A stretch of DNA of 23,191 bases from JANOXC01 sp031418215 (GTDB lineage: Bacteria > Bacteroidota > Bacteroidia > AKYH767-A > OLB10), in the NCBI GenBank assembly GCA_031418215.1, contig JANOXC010000122.1, positions 1 through 23,191 of the forward strand, given 5' to 3'. Both the position numbers and the translations under genes were made by a program. Shown here one piece after another: positions 1-7,990 of this stretch (position 1 is the stretch's first letter; each line of letters opens with the position of its first letter). The notes under the pieces were generated by a model, which did not search any database, was not told the DNA's origin, and was given only the letters and a program-made list of their open reading frames with translations.

Positions 1-3000
1 CCGTTGGCGTCGGTTACCGTCACTGAATAAGTGCCGGCAGCCAGACCTGCTATATTATCTCCGCTATATATATAACCGGGTGTTCCTCCCGAACCAACTA
101 ATAATACGCTTCCTGTTTCGCCATTACATTTCGGTTGTGTAGGTGTAGCAGTTAATGTAAGAAGTGACGGATTAACCAGAATTCCATTTTGATAATTAAC
201 CACATAATTTGTAGGCGCTATAAGCTGAACTGCAGGTTCAATCTGGTAAGTGCCCCCGGAAGGAATGCCGGTTACTATCTGGTTCAAAATATTTTTTACA
301 GTGTAGGATGGTCCTGATGCAATCACATCACTATCTACTTCATCATATTGATATCCGCTTATGGTAGAAGTAAATGCAGGCAGACTATTGCACAAAGGAT
401 TTTTATCATCAGCCTTAACGGTAAGTGTTGCAGGCGTAATAGTAAGCGTACCTAAACCGTAATTGATGTCAAAATTATTTGTGAGGAAAGCACCGGGTGC
501 AATGCGCCATGTTCCAACAGTAACACCGGTGATTACATTAATTGATTTAATATCATACAATGTATCATTGCCCGTGGAAGTGGTGTCATCATCATCAACA
601 ATAATTGCAATATTTAAATTATTGCCATTGCTCACGTTGCTGCTGTTGATCTGTGGGCTTCCATTAAGAAGATTTTTCGCATTTAAAGTAGCTGTTCCAT
701 TGAGCAGGTTTTTGGCATTGAGCAATGATTTTGCATTAATATTAATTAGGTTTTTGGAATTGAGAAGACTCTTAGCATTTACGAGAATGCCATTGTTTGA
801 ATTAACCTGGTAGTTAAAAATACTTTCAGGGTCTACATCAATTATTGAAGTAGTATCATATATCACTGTGTTAAGCAGGTTCTTTGCATTGAGTAAGTTC
901 CTCGCATTGAGCAACGACTTAGCGCTTACCATAAAACACATGTTGGTTAAATCGGAATCGGCAAGCATTCTTCCATTCAAAAGGTTTTTAGCTTCCACCA
1001 ATACCAATTCATCAGCGATGTCTGAAGTATGCGCAGTTTCCAGTGAATTCAAGAATACACTCTTATCAGCCAATGCAATTTGAGATGAATCATATATGTA
1101 GTCGAAGCTAATTCCATCAATTTTCTCTCCATAAACAGCAGTTATATTATTTGGCACAATACTAAGTGGAAGTTTAGTAATGAAGAGATTTCCCTGGTTG
1201 AAATTATAATTATACAACTCTAACAACCCAACATCAATAGAATCTGACACGTTAAACGTCCTTGAAGGTAAAATAATCCACGTACCGGTATTACTCAAAC
1301 TGTTTCCTGTACAGCTATATTGAATATTGACAAGACCCAGATCAGCCAATGTAAGCCCGGAAGAATCAAGGGGAAGACCATCAACTAAAACTGTTGAAGT
1401 GAATGTTGGTAATTGTTCTCCATATCTTTTTGATTTATTGTCAGCTGTAATACTGATGTTCTTTTTGATAGGTCCATAGAAGTAAATAGCATTGGAAATA
1501 CCACCATCATCGCCACTGGGCGTAATGGAAGGATTCAAAATTTGTATTGGCGGATTACCAAAGAAGGTTGGAACTGTTGCCGAAAGTTGGTTTGAATTCA
1601 ACACTGCAGTAGTCAAGGTATCGCCCCTGAAAATAATCATGGAATTTGCAGTAAGGTAATTCCCGTTTACCGTAACAGTGAAAGTAACAAGTCCGGGTAC
1701 TGTTGCAGGCGATGGTAAACCTAAGCTGACAATTTCAGGAGTTGGTGCAGCAAAAGTTCGCATAGCTGCATCAGCATTTACAAATCCAAAGCCGGAATTA
1801 AAGTCAAATCCTGGTCCATACATTTCAACTGCACTACTTTGCATCAGAGACCTGATATCGGATGGCGACATGGTTTGGCTATAAAACTTTTGTCTTGCTT
1901 CCATCAATAATGCCGCAACAGCAGCAGTGTGAGGTGCTGCACATGAAGTTCCGAAGAAATTGGGGAAACTATCAAGATCAAAGTTTGGTCCATTTAAAAA
2001 TACTGTTGTGTTGCCACCATTTGGTCCTGCAAAATCCGGTTTATTTCTTGTCACGCCATTAACAGGTGTACCTCCTCTTGAAGAGAATGATGCAACAGTA
2101 GGTGCGTTAACTCCAAAAGCCGGAGTATTGGTATACAATACAGCACCCACTGCCATTGCCCCTGCAGCATTTGACTGACCTACAATAGTTGATGTTCCTG
2201 TGTTGTATTCTGTAATTACTGCTTCACCCCGGAAAATGATATACTTAAAATTGACATTTGACGATCCGGCAGCTCTCGTAATTAGCAGACTTGCATTCAC
2301 CGGTGTTGTACCACCAACTACAAAAGGTAATACTTCCAATGGATCACCATTCAGGTTGTTTCTGTTGAAGCCAAATAAAGTAATACCATAGTCGGTAGTA
2401 AGATATATATCAAGATCATTATTGGTTCCGGTTTGTGTTTGACCGTTGGAATATATAGAGTCTTCCCATTGCATTACAATGGTATAACTTCCTACAGGTA
2501 ATGTCAATGCCTGATAAACATCTCCGCCACCAAAATCATGTGCAGATCCAACCAATCCATTTGGTGCAGGTACAGGAACGAATGCGTGCTGGTAGGATTT
2601 ATTTCCAAAATTTCCTGCGGCAGAAAAATAAGATACACCCTGTGCAGTAACTTCATCTACAGCTTTCGCTACAGCACCATCCTGGAAAAATGGTTCTGTA
2701 ATAAACGTTACATCATCTACAATGATATTACAATTATCCTGTTTCAACTGGCGGATACCTTGTGCAAAATCCCCTGCACTAATAAATCCTGTCCTGAAAT
2801 CCAATGTTGCTTTCGGTGCTATATCGTGAACAATTTGCAACATTGCCCGACCTTCATCAGAACGTCGTCCATAAGGATATTCTTTTAATACGTGAACGGG
2901 ATTAGGATTGATTGTGTCTCCTGCTCCACCGGGTAAATCGTGATTTGCCATATCTGTAGCGGCAGGATCTCCCAAAATAGTATTGTATGAATCGGAGATC

Positions 3001-5237
3001 ACACCCACCTTTACGCCTTCACCGGAAAGATTATAACCTGTTCTTACAATATCTGATTTTAAAGCGATATCTCCTTTTGATGTAACAACACCTCTTGATG
3101 ATACCGGTGGGAACAATGGCCTTACATAATCAATTAAACTCGGCAAGCTGTCCAATTTTTTAAGGTTTACAACTGGGTAAAGTCCGGAAATAAAGAGTGT
3201 GTTCGGACCATTATCTATAAGTTGTGTCATTCCATAAGTTGAAGTTTGCAATAAACTTAATAATGAAGGGTATTGACCAGCTAAAGAAATCACTTCAATC
3301 CATACACTATCGCTGTTGATCTGATAGATTTCTTCAAGTGTATCACCAATATTTGGGTTAAAATTAAAATAGAGTGATGTTAACTCAGAACCAATTGCTG
3401 AAACTGTTTTCCCATTTGCAGGAGGAACGTAATAAGGATAAATACAAGGTCCCATATTAACAATTGCTACATCAACTGCAGTACAAGTACTTAATGGGTT
3501 GGTAACAGTTAATGTATACGTTCCTGCTGAATCAACAACAGGATTTGCAGTATTTGCCCCTGAAACAATGTGGCCATTATTACTCGCTGTCCAACTGTAA
3601 ACAGCATTTAACGTTGATGAAGTTCCTTTTAATGTTGCTGTTTTATAATAACAGGTAACTACATTGTCGGGACCGGCATTCGCATTTGCTGGCGTAATAT
3701 TTTGTGTAACAACTGCAACATCAGTAGCCTTACATCCATTTACCGGATTGGTTATTGTTAAAGTATAGGTACCAGGGGCATTAATTGTAGGCGTTGCAAT
3801 ATTAGTTGCTGAAGTAATATTTCCACCATTTGTTGCAGCCCAACTATAGGCAGCATTTAAAGTAGAAGAAAAACCTGATAATTGTAAGGAAGTAATTGTG
3901 CATGTTAATAAACCATCAGAACCGGCGTCTACGTTAGGTACAGTGATATTAGCTGAGACTAATACAGTATCAACCGCTGTACAAGCACCTGAAGTAACGG
4001 TTAATATATATGTTCCGGCTGCATCTACTGTTGGTGACGCAGTAGCAGCACCGGAAAGAAAATTCCCATTGCTTGTTGTCCAGTTAAAAGTTGCTCCCGC
4101 TGTTGAAGAAGATCCGTTTAATGATAAAGAGGTGACAGAACAAGTAAGTATTTTATCAGCCCCGGCATTAACATTAGGTGTTGAGCAACTTACAAATGGT
4201 GCATAAACAATACTAGTTCCACTGTTCATATTCACTTGCGTACCGCTCCATAAAGCCCCGGTAACACTGCTGTTTCCGGTACCTGAACCGATATTGATCG
4301 CTGAATAAGGTGCCCATACCGTTCCCATCCATTTCGAACCTGAACCTGAAGAGCCATTGGCGATATTAAAAGCATAGGTGCCACTGCCATGGGTCTCGAG
4401 GAAAATTTTATTCGCACTACCGCCATTTAAGAGTGTAATCCCAATCTTAGCAAGGTCAACATTGTTATGCACATAAATTAAAAATGCACCAGTAGCAGAA
4501 TTCTGAAAATTAAATGTGAGGGTGTTATTTCCTGAATTTAAAATTGAATTAAAAACATAGATACCGGGCCCATTAAGTGTTAATGTCTTATTTCCCTGTA
4601 GTTTTAGATTGCTGTAAGATCCAGGACTAATGGATTGTGTTGTTATAATATCCGCTGTTCCGGCATATGGATATAACAGAAAATTTGTTGTTGCGGGAAG
4701 CAATGGCAAGGTTGGCAACGCAGGCGCCGCTGTAACATTTCCTCCTGCAGGTACAGGACCGGTATAAGTTGTGCCAACAGGGTGCGTAACTTTTCCGGAA
4801 ACAATTCCTCCGGAAATTGAAATATTTCCATTCACATCAATGTTACCGCCAATATTTGCGCTTGATCCAACTAAAAGTATATTGCCTGTTGCACCATAAC
4901 TGTTGGCTGCTGTTATTTTTCCGGATACACTGTTACTGTTAGTCAGATCAACAGTACCGCCAGAATAAATATTGGCCGTAATCGAAGCATTACCGGTAGA
5001 CTTCACCAGTTTATAACTTCCGATTGATCCGCCGCTTACACCTCCAGTAGAGTTTAGCAGAACTCCTGCACCAGGCGTAGCTGGCGCCGTAGTACCAGAA
5101 GCAGCATTACCGCTAAATAGCACAAAGTCCGACATCTGCAATTGTTGCGAACGGGCAATCGTAGTAATTTGTACTATCACCAATGTAAGGATTACAATCC
5201 TTGATAAACCGGAAGTTCGTACGTTTAAGTTTCTCAT
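1..5237 (-). CDS. Giant secreted multidomain S8/S53-like serine protease (3' end beyond window)
   Basis: The frame is open from ATG at 5237 to the left edge (1745 codons, no stop), so the C-terminus is missing. A signal peptide covers residues 1-30. Residues about 33-351 form a Gly/Asn/Ser-rich beta domain resembling choice-of-anchor A or bactofilin-like surface domains. Residues 352-597 hold three Ig/PKD-like repeats of about 82 residues, each starting near N-A-G-x-D and carrying Cys. The protease domain is about 730-1140: Asp749 in VGVISDSYN, Glu795 in SDEGRAMLQIVHD and Ser1098 in GTSCAAPH. Glu stands where subtilisins have His, as in the S53-like subfamily of subtilisin folds. An IPT/TIG-like domain (1160-1255), MBG-type domains with YGE motifs (from 1259) and a SprB repeat start (1693-1745) follow. 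Asn-rich hexapeptides interrupt one MBG domain. Such proteins usually end in a type IX secretion sorting domain, here off-window. Protease assignment is firm; substrate is unknown. Confidence 0.9.
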   Translation of the reverse strand, partial: MRNLNVRTSGLSRIVILTLVIVQITTIARSQQLQMSDFVLFSGNAASGTTAPATPGAGVLLNSTGGVSGGSIGSYKLVKSTGNASITANIYSGGTVDLTNSNSVSGKITAANSYGATGNILLVGSSANIGGNIDVNGNISISGGIVSGKVTHPVGTTYTGPVPAGGNVTAAPALPTLPLLPATTNFLLYPYAGTADIITTQSISPGSYSNLKLQGNKTLTLNGPGIYVFNSILNSGNNTLTFNFQNSATGAFLIYVHNNVDLAKIGITLLNGGSANKIFLETHGSGTYAFNIANGSSGSGSKWMGTVWAPYSAINIGSGTGNSSVTGALWSGTQVNMNSGTSIVYAPFVSCSTPNVNAGADKILTCSVTSLSLNGSSSTAGATFNWTTSNGNFLSGAATASPTVDAAGTYILTVTSGACTAVDTVLVSANITVPNVDAGSDGLLTCTITSLQLSGFSSTLNAAYSWAATNGGNITSATNIATPTINAPGTYTLTITNPVNGCKATDVAVVTQNITPANANAGPDNVVTCYYKTATLKGTSSTLNAVYSWTASNNGHIVSGANTANPVVDSAGTYTLTVTNPLSTCTAVDVAIVNMGPCIYPYYVPPANGKTVSAIGSELTSLYFNFNPNIGDTLEEIYQINSDSVWIEVISLAGQYPSLLSLLQTSTYGMTQLIDNGPNTLFISGLYPVVNLKKLDSLPSLIDYVRPLFPPVSSRGVVTSKGDIALKSDIVRTGYNLSGEGVKVGVISDSYNTILGDPAATDMANHDLPGGAGDTINPNPVHVLKEYPYGRRSDEGRAMLQIVHDIAPKATLDFRTGFISAGDFAQGIRQLKQDNCNIIVDDVTFITEPFFQDGAVAKAVDEVTAQGVSYFSAAGNFGNKSYQHAFVPVPAPNGLVGSAHDFGGGDVYQALTLPVGSYTIVMQWEDSIYSNGQTQTGTNNDLDIYLTTDYGITLFGFNRNNLNGDPLEVLPFVVGGTTPVNASLLITRAAGSSNVNFKYIIFRGEAVITEYNTGTSTIVGQSNAAGAMAVGAVLYTNTPAFGVNAPTVASFSSRGGTPVNGVTRNKPDFAGPNGGNTTVFLNGPNFDLDSFPNFFGTSCAAPHTAAVAALLMEARQKFYSQTMSPSDIRSLMQSSAVEMYGPGFDFNSGFGFVNADAAMRTFAAPTPEIVSLGLPSPATVPGLVTFTVTVNGNYLTANSMIIFRGDTLTTAVLNSNQLSATVPTFFGNPPIQILNPSITPSGDDGGISNAIYFYGPIKKNISITADNKSKRYGEQLPTFTSTVLVDGLPLDSSGLTLADLGLVNIQYSCTGNSLSNTGTWIILPSRTFNVSDSIDVGLLELYNYNFNQGNLFITKLPLSIVPNNITAVYGEKIDGISFDYIYDSSQIALADKSVFLNSLETAHTSDIADELVLVEAKNLLNGRMLADSDLTNMCFMVSAKSLLNARNLLNAKNLLNTVIYDTTSIIDVDPESIFNYQVNSNNGILVNAKSLLNSKNLININAKSLLNAKNLLNGTATLNAKNLLNGSPQINSSNVSNGNNLNIAIIVDDDDTTSTGNDTLYDIKSINVITGVTVGTWRIAPGAFLTNNFDINYGLGTLTITPATLTVKADDKNPLCNSLPAFTSTISGYQYDEVDSDVIASGPSYTVKNILNQIVTGIPSGGTYQIEPAVQLIAPTNYVVNYQNGILVNPSLLTLTATPTQPKCNGETGSVLLVGSGGTPGYIYSGDNIAGLAAGTYSVTVTDAN
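666..995 (-). repeat. 18-base / hexapeptide Asn-Leu repeat inside the giant protease gene
   Basis: Nine copies of a six-residue unit [N/E/S]-[A/S]-[K/R]-[N/S]-L-[L/I], best form NAKNLL, lie in three clusters: residue 1415 on (one copy), 1438-1455 (three in tandem) and 1487-1524 (five, with degenerate units between). The following residues to about 1542 keep an Asn every six residues. In DNA the period is 18 bases, clearest at 873-926 and 666-779. The period and the Asn/Leu placement suggest a solenoid or ladder structure inserted in an MBG-like domain; that structural reading is inference. Confidence 0.85.
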
Positions 5238-5821
5238 TTTTATTGGATTAATTATTAATGATTTTAAAGAAGAAGATAGATGATAATAAATTATACAGCA
5301 AGGTTGACACAATTTTCAAAAAATGAGATTAGGCTTCTCCGACAATATTGCTACTTCACTATTGGTTGATTATAAGTATAATTAAGAAGCGAAAGGTAAT
5401 AAATACATGTCATCAATCCTATTATTTCCTGAGGTAAAAGGGTTGGTTTTTACCCAAAATTTTGAATCAATGGCAGATGTCAAAAACCTGATCTTTTCTA
5501 CCATATAATATTATATATCAATTCTTTACAGTCTTTTGGGTTAATTTTTAAACATTCAAGCATTGTTAAATAACTTCCGATAATAAGGTGTTTAATAGGC
5601 CATTAGTATGACTTAAAAAACCGATGGCATAAAATCCAAAGGGCCAATTTGCTTACTTAATAATCCCAATGTCAACACAATACCAGTAGTTTTCATCCCG
5701 ATTCTCAGTAAGTTTATGCGCTGATTTTATGGCCAATAAATAGATTTTGAATTACTTTTTAAGGTCCTCATCAATTATTCTATTAAATCTCCTACTACTA
5801 AACAATATATATAATTAACAG
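5238..5821. other. Intergenic region between protease gene and pirin gene
   Basis: This is 584 bases of AT-rich DNA between divergent genes. It must hold promoters for both, but no clean TAnnTTTG plus upstream TTTG pair is visible. A TATAATTTAT stretch at about 5285-5295 (minus sense) and TAGATTTTG at 5741-5749 (plus sense) are the nearest candidates. A 33-codon ATG frame at 5407-5508 has no recognisable content. No RNA gene, repeat or mobile element is seen. Confidence 0.5.
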
Positions 5822-6670
5822 ATGCCTGAATACAGAAAGATCAAACAACAACTCATTGCCGATGAAGTAATGATGGGAAGTATAAAATTACGACAGGCTA
5901 TCCCTGTGCATGGTTTAGAACAAATAAGTCCATTCATCTTGCTCCATCATTTTGATTTTGAGATGAAGCCTGGCGATGATTCCTTCAACGTTCCACCCCA
6001 CCCACACAGAGGATTTTGTCCCATTACTTTTATGTTTGAAGGCTCAGTTGAACACAACGATTCACTAGGCAATAATAAAGTGATCTCCGACAATGAAGTG
6101 CAATGGATCAATGCAGGCCGCGGCATCATACATAGTGAAAAAGCAAATAAAGCTTTTGTGGAAAAAGGCGGAAGATACCAGGGTATTCAACTATGGATAA
6201 ACATTCCTGCATCACAAAAAATGTTGCCGGCTTCTTATCAGCCTTTAACGAGTAATGAAATTGTTTTAATTACAAAACCAGGTGCTGAGTTGCGTTTGGT
6301 CTCCGGCATTTACAATGATAAAAAAGGCCCGGCTGACAGTGCGGTTTTCACGGCCACTTTACGAATGAAACCGGGAAGCATTTTTGATTTCACTTTTCCA
6401 GAAAAAGATAATGTTGCTTTTTATGTGTTAGAAGGAAATATTAAAATCAATAAAGATGTTACTGTAGGTAAACACGGATTAATTGTTTTTGAAAATAGTA
6501 ATGGACAAATTATGATCGATGCTGAAAAAGAAGCAAAATTATTACTACTGTCAGGAACACCAATTGACGAAAAGATTGTTTCACACGGTCCATTTGTGAT
6601 GAATAGTGAAACGGAAATACTGGAAGCCATGAGGGATTATAAGCAAGGTAAAATGGGATTTTTGTATTGA
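5822..6670 (+). CDS. Pirin family protein
   Basis: This 282-residue bicupin matches the pirin family in length and N-terminal motifs. The metal site of the N-terminal cupin is visible as HPHRG (His60, His62) and HSE (His104, Glu106), the usual three-His-one-Glu set. The stretch around residues 58-75 (PPHPHRG, then ITFMFEG) is the family signature. Bacterial pirins include quercetin 2,3-dioxygenases and redox-responsive proteins of unclear role, so the substrate cannot be assigned. The ATG at 5822 is preceded by an AT-rich leader without a Shine-Dalgarno site, normal for this phylum. It stands alone: the neighbour upstream is divergent and a 305-base repeat-filled gap follows. Confidence 0.93.
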   Translation: MPEYRKIKQQLIADEVMMGSIKLRQAIPVHGLEQISPFILLHHFDFEMKPGDDSFNVPPHPHRGFCPITFMFEGSVEHNDSLGNNKVISDNEVQWINAGRGIIHSEKANKAFVEKGGRYQGIQLWINIPASQKMLPASYQPLTSNEIVLITKPGAELRLVSGIYNDKKGPADSAVFTATLRMKPGSIFDFTFPEKDNVAFYVLEGNIKINKDVTVGKHGLIVFENSNGQIMIDAEKEAKLLLLSGTPIDEKIVSHGPFVMNSETEILEAMRDYKQGKMGFLY

Positions 6671-6672
6671 AG

Positions 6673-6808
6673 AAGTTGGCAGTTGGCAGTAGCAGTAGCA
6701 GTAGGCAGTAGTAGTAGGAAGTTGGCATTAGCAGTAGCAGTGGCAGTTCGCAGTTGGCAGTTTGCAGTTGTTAGTAGCAGTTGGCAGCGGCAGTTTGCAG
6801 TTTGCAAT
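6673..6808 (+). repeat. GCAGTTG/GCAGTA phrase-repeat tract
   Basis: Starting two bases after the pirin stop codon, about 136 bases consist almost wholly of imperfect copies of a six- to seven-base phrase (GCAGTTG, GCAGTA, GCAGTTT, GTAGTAG). Unit length varies, so no fixed period runs through the tract. It encodes no convincing protein. It is locally more G-rich than its surroundings and has no spacers of the CRISPR kind. Confidence 0.85.
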
Positions 6809-6881
6809 AATAATTTTAAAAGTTTTACAATTGTTATATTTCACAAAATACACAGTCGCTGAGCTTTTAAAAATTGTCAAC

Positions 6882-6972
6882 CACTCAATTCAAGCTATTT
6901 CAAACAATTCAAACTTATTCAAACTATTTCAAACACTTCAAACCCAAAACATCAAACAACAAACTTTAAACT
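6882..6972 (+). repeat. TATTTCAAAC phrase-repeat tract upstream of the TMEM175-like gene
   Basis: About eight imperfect copies of a roughly ten-base phrase, TATTTCAAAC / AATTCAAACT, run up to the ATG at 6976. The tract therefore forms the whole leader of the following gene. A related short tract occurs at 7873-7920, upstream of the helicase gene. Confidence 0.8.
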
Positions 6973-6975
6973 TTT

Positions 6976-7569
6976 ATGAAAAAAGGAAGAATAGAAGCGT
7001 TCAGCGATGGTGTTATTGCTATTATCATCACCATCATGGTATTGGAATTAAAAGTTCCGCATGGTGCTTCAATTGAAGCACTTCAACCTTTGTTTCCTGT
7101 TTTCATCAGCTATATTTTATCATTTACATTTATTGCCATTTACTGGAATAACCATCATCATTTATTTCAGGCTGTTGAAAAAGTTAATGGAAACATTTTA
7201 TGGGCCAATATGCACTTGTTGTTTTGGCTAACATTGATTCCATTTGTTACAGCCTGGATGGGTGAAAATGGATTTGCAGGTTGGCCTGTTGCACTCTATG
7301 GTCTTGATTTACTATTCTCAGGGATTGCTTATTATATCCTTTCATTAACAATTGTTGCATATCACGGAAAAAGTTCAACTATAGCAATGGCGCTGGGCAG
7401 CGATGCAAAAGGAAAACTTTCATTGGTAATTTATGCGATAGCAGTCCCACTTTCATTTGCTCAATCTTGGGTTTCATTTGCATTATACGTTACTGTTGCC
7501 ATAATGTGGCTGATCCCGGATAAACGGATTGAGAAAACTTTATTTAAAAATAATCTGAAAGAAGAATAA
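6976..7569 (+). CDS. TMEM175-family (DUF1211) potassium channel-like membrane protein
   Basis: This 197-residue protein has the N-terminal signature of bacterial TMEM175 proteins: Arg5 followed by FSDGV (Phe9, Ser10, Asp11) at the start of the first transmembrane helix, with hydrophobic segments along the rest of the chain consistent with six helices. Bacterial members form tetrameric potassium-permeable channels lacking the classical selectivity filter. The length is that of single-repeat bacterial members. The ATG at 6976 follows a repeat tract and places the RxxxFSDG motif at the expected distance. Its stop lies 12 bases from that of the convergent S4-domain gene. Ion selectivity has not been shown for this protein. 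Confidence 0.9.
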   Translation: MKKGRIEAFSDGVIAIIITIMVLELKVPHGASIEALQPLFPVFISYILSFTFIAIYWNNHHHLFQAVEKVNGNILWANMHLLFWLTLIPFVTAWMGENGFAGWPVALYGLDLLFSGIAYYILSLTIVAYHGKSSTIAMALGSDAKGKLSLVIYAIAVPLSFAQSWVSFALYVTVAIMWLIPDKRIEKTLFKNNLKEE

Positions 7570-7581
7570 TAAATGTTACTA

Positions 7582-7788
7582 TTATTCAACCGTCACACTT
7601 TCCTTGCTAAAAGAAACTACCATGCCCGGCACTATTTTATTCCGCTTTCGGAACTCCTGCACGCCATTCACCTTTACCAGTCCATTGTCAATATTTGTGT
7701 TGGCTTCTGATCCGTTTTCACACCAGCCCATCACTTTTAATAATTGATTGAGATGTATATATTCTCCTTTTATTTTAAATGATTCCAT
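7582..7788 (-). CDS. RNA-binding S4 domain protein (YbcJ/YaaA type)
   Basis: This 68-residue protein is a single S4 domain. The core HLNQLLKVMG, the GSEAN turn (SGGEAK in most members), VKVNG, then a basic stretch EFRKRNKI and a VPGMVVSF end match the small stand-alone S4 family that binds structured RNA or ribosomes. The ATG at 7788 gives the full domain with little extra. A TAATTTTG element lies only four bases upstream, so the mRNA may lack a leader. It is convergent with the channel gene and monocistronic. Confidence 0.88.
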   Translation of the reverse strand: MESFKIKGEYIHLNQLLKVMGWCENGSEANTNIDNGLVKVNGVQEFRKRNKIVPGMVVSFSKESVTVE

Positions 7789-7792
7789 TGGG

Positions 7793-7800
7793 CAAAATTA
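7793..7800 (-). promoter_or_regulatory. Candidate -7 element for the S4-domain gene
   Basis: On the minus strand TAATTTTG fits the Bacteroidota -7 consensus TAnnTTTG and ends four bases before the ATG at 7788. Transcription from it would start at or next to the start codon. No clear -33 TTTG is seen at the expected distance, which limits confidence. Confidence 0.35.
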
Positions 7801-7872
7801 GTTTAAAACAATGTTCCCTTTAATGAAATCAATTGACGTTTACAGACCTATATTGAATATAGAAAAACACTT

Positions 7873-7920
7873 CCTTAAAACAATTCAAACTATTTTAAAC
7901 AACCTCCAACCATTTTAAGC
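7873..7920 (+). repeat. Short CAATTCAAACTATTTTAAAC-type phrase tract
   Basis: Four to five degenerate copies of the phrase seen at 6882-6972 (AATTCAAAC, TATTTTAAAC, CTCCAAC, ATTTTAAGC) lie in the 202-base spacer upstream of the helicase gene. It is shorter and more diverged than the first tract. Confidence 0.55.
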
Positions 7921-7957
7921 AATCCAATTAATTCTCAATAAGCAGGATAAATTGCCC

Positions 7958-7965
7958 TACCTTTG
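7958..7965 (+). promoter_or_regulatory. Candidate -7 promoter element of the helicase gene
   Basis: TACCTTTG matches TAnnTTTG exactly and lies 25 bases before the ATG at 7991, giving a leader of roughly 15-20 bases. No good -33 TTTG is visible, so the call rests on the -7 match and its position. Confidence 0.5.
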
Positions 7966-7990
7966 CTGCTAATTCAGAATACGCATTCCA

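Noticed and set aside
666..995. Direct 18-base repeats that might suggest a CRISPR array or tandem satellite
   Set aside because: There are no spacers of constant length and the units are in frame with coding sequence; they encode the hexapeptide repeat.
463..4206. Several plus-strand and minus-strand open frames of 60-120 codons across the first 5 kb
   Set aside because: All lie opposite or out of phase with the continuous 1745-codon minus-strand frame, whose translation shows recognisable domains from end to end.
5407..5508. A 33-codon frame in the intergenic region as a small gene
   Set aside because: No recognisable motif, no promoter or conserved context visible, and length is within chance for AT-rich DNA.
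6673..6972. Repeat tracts considered as CRISPR arrays or insertion-sequence ends
   Set aside because: Units are six to ten bases with no unique spacers, and there are no terminal inverted repeats, target duplications or transposase genes.
6762..7076. A 104-codon plus-strand frame crossing the repeat tracts into the TMEM175-like gene
   Set aside because: It is out of frame with the clear TMEM175-like protein and its sequence is low-complexity read-through of the tracts.
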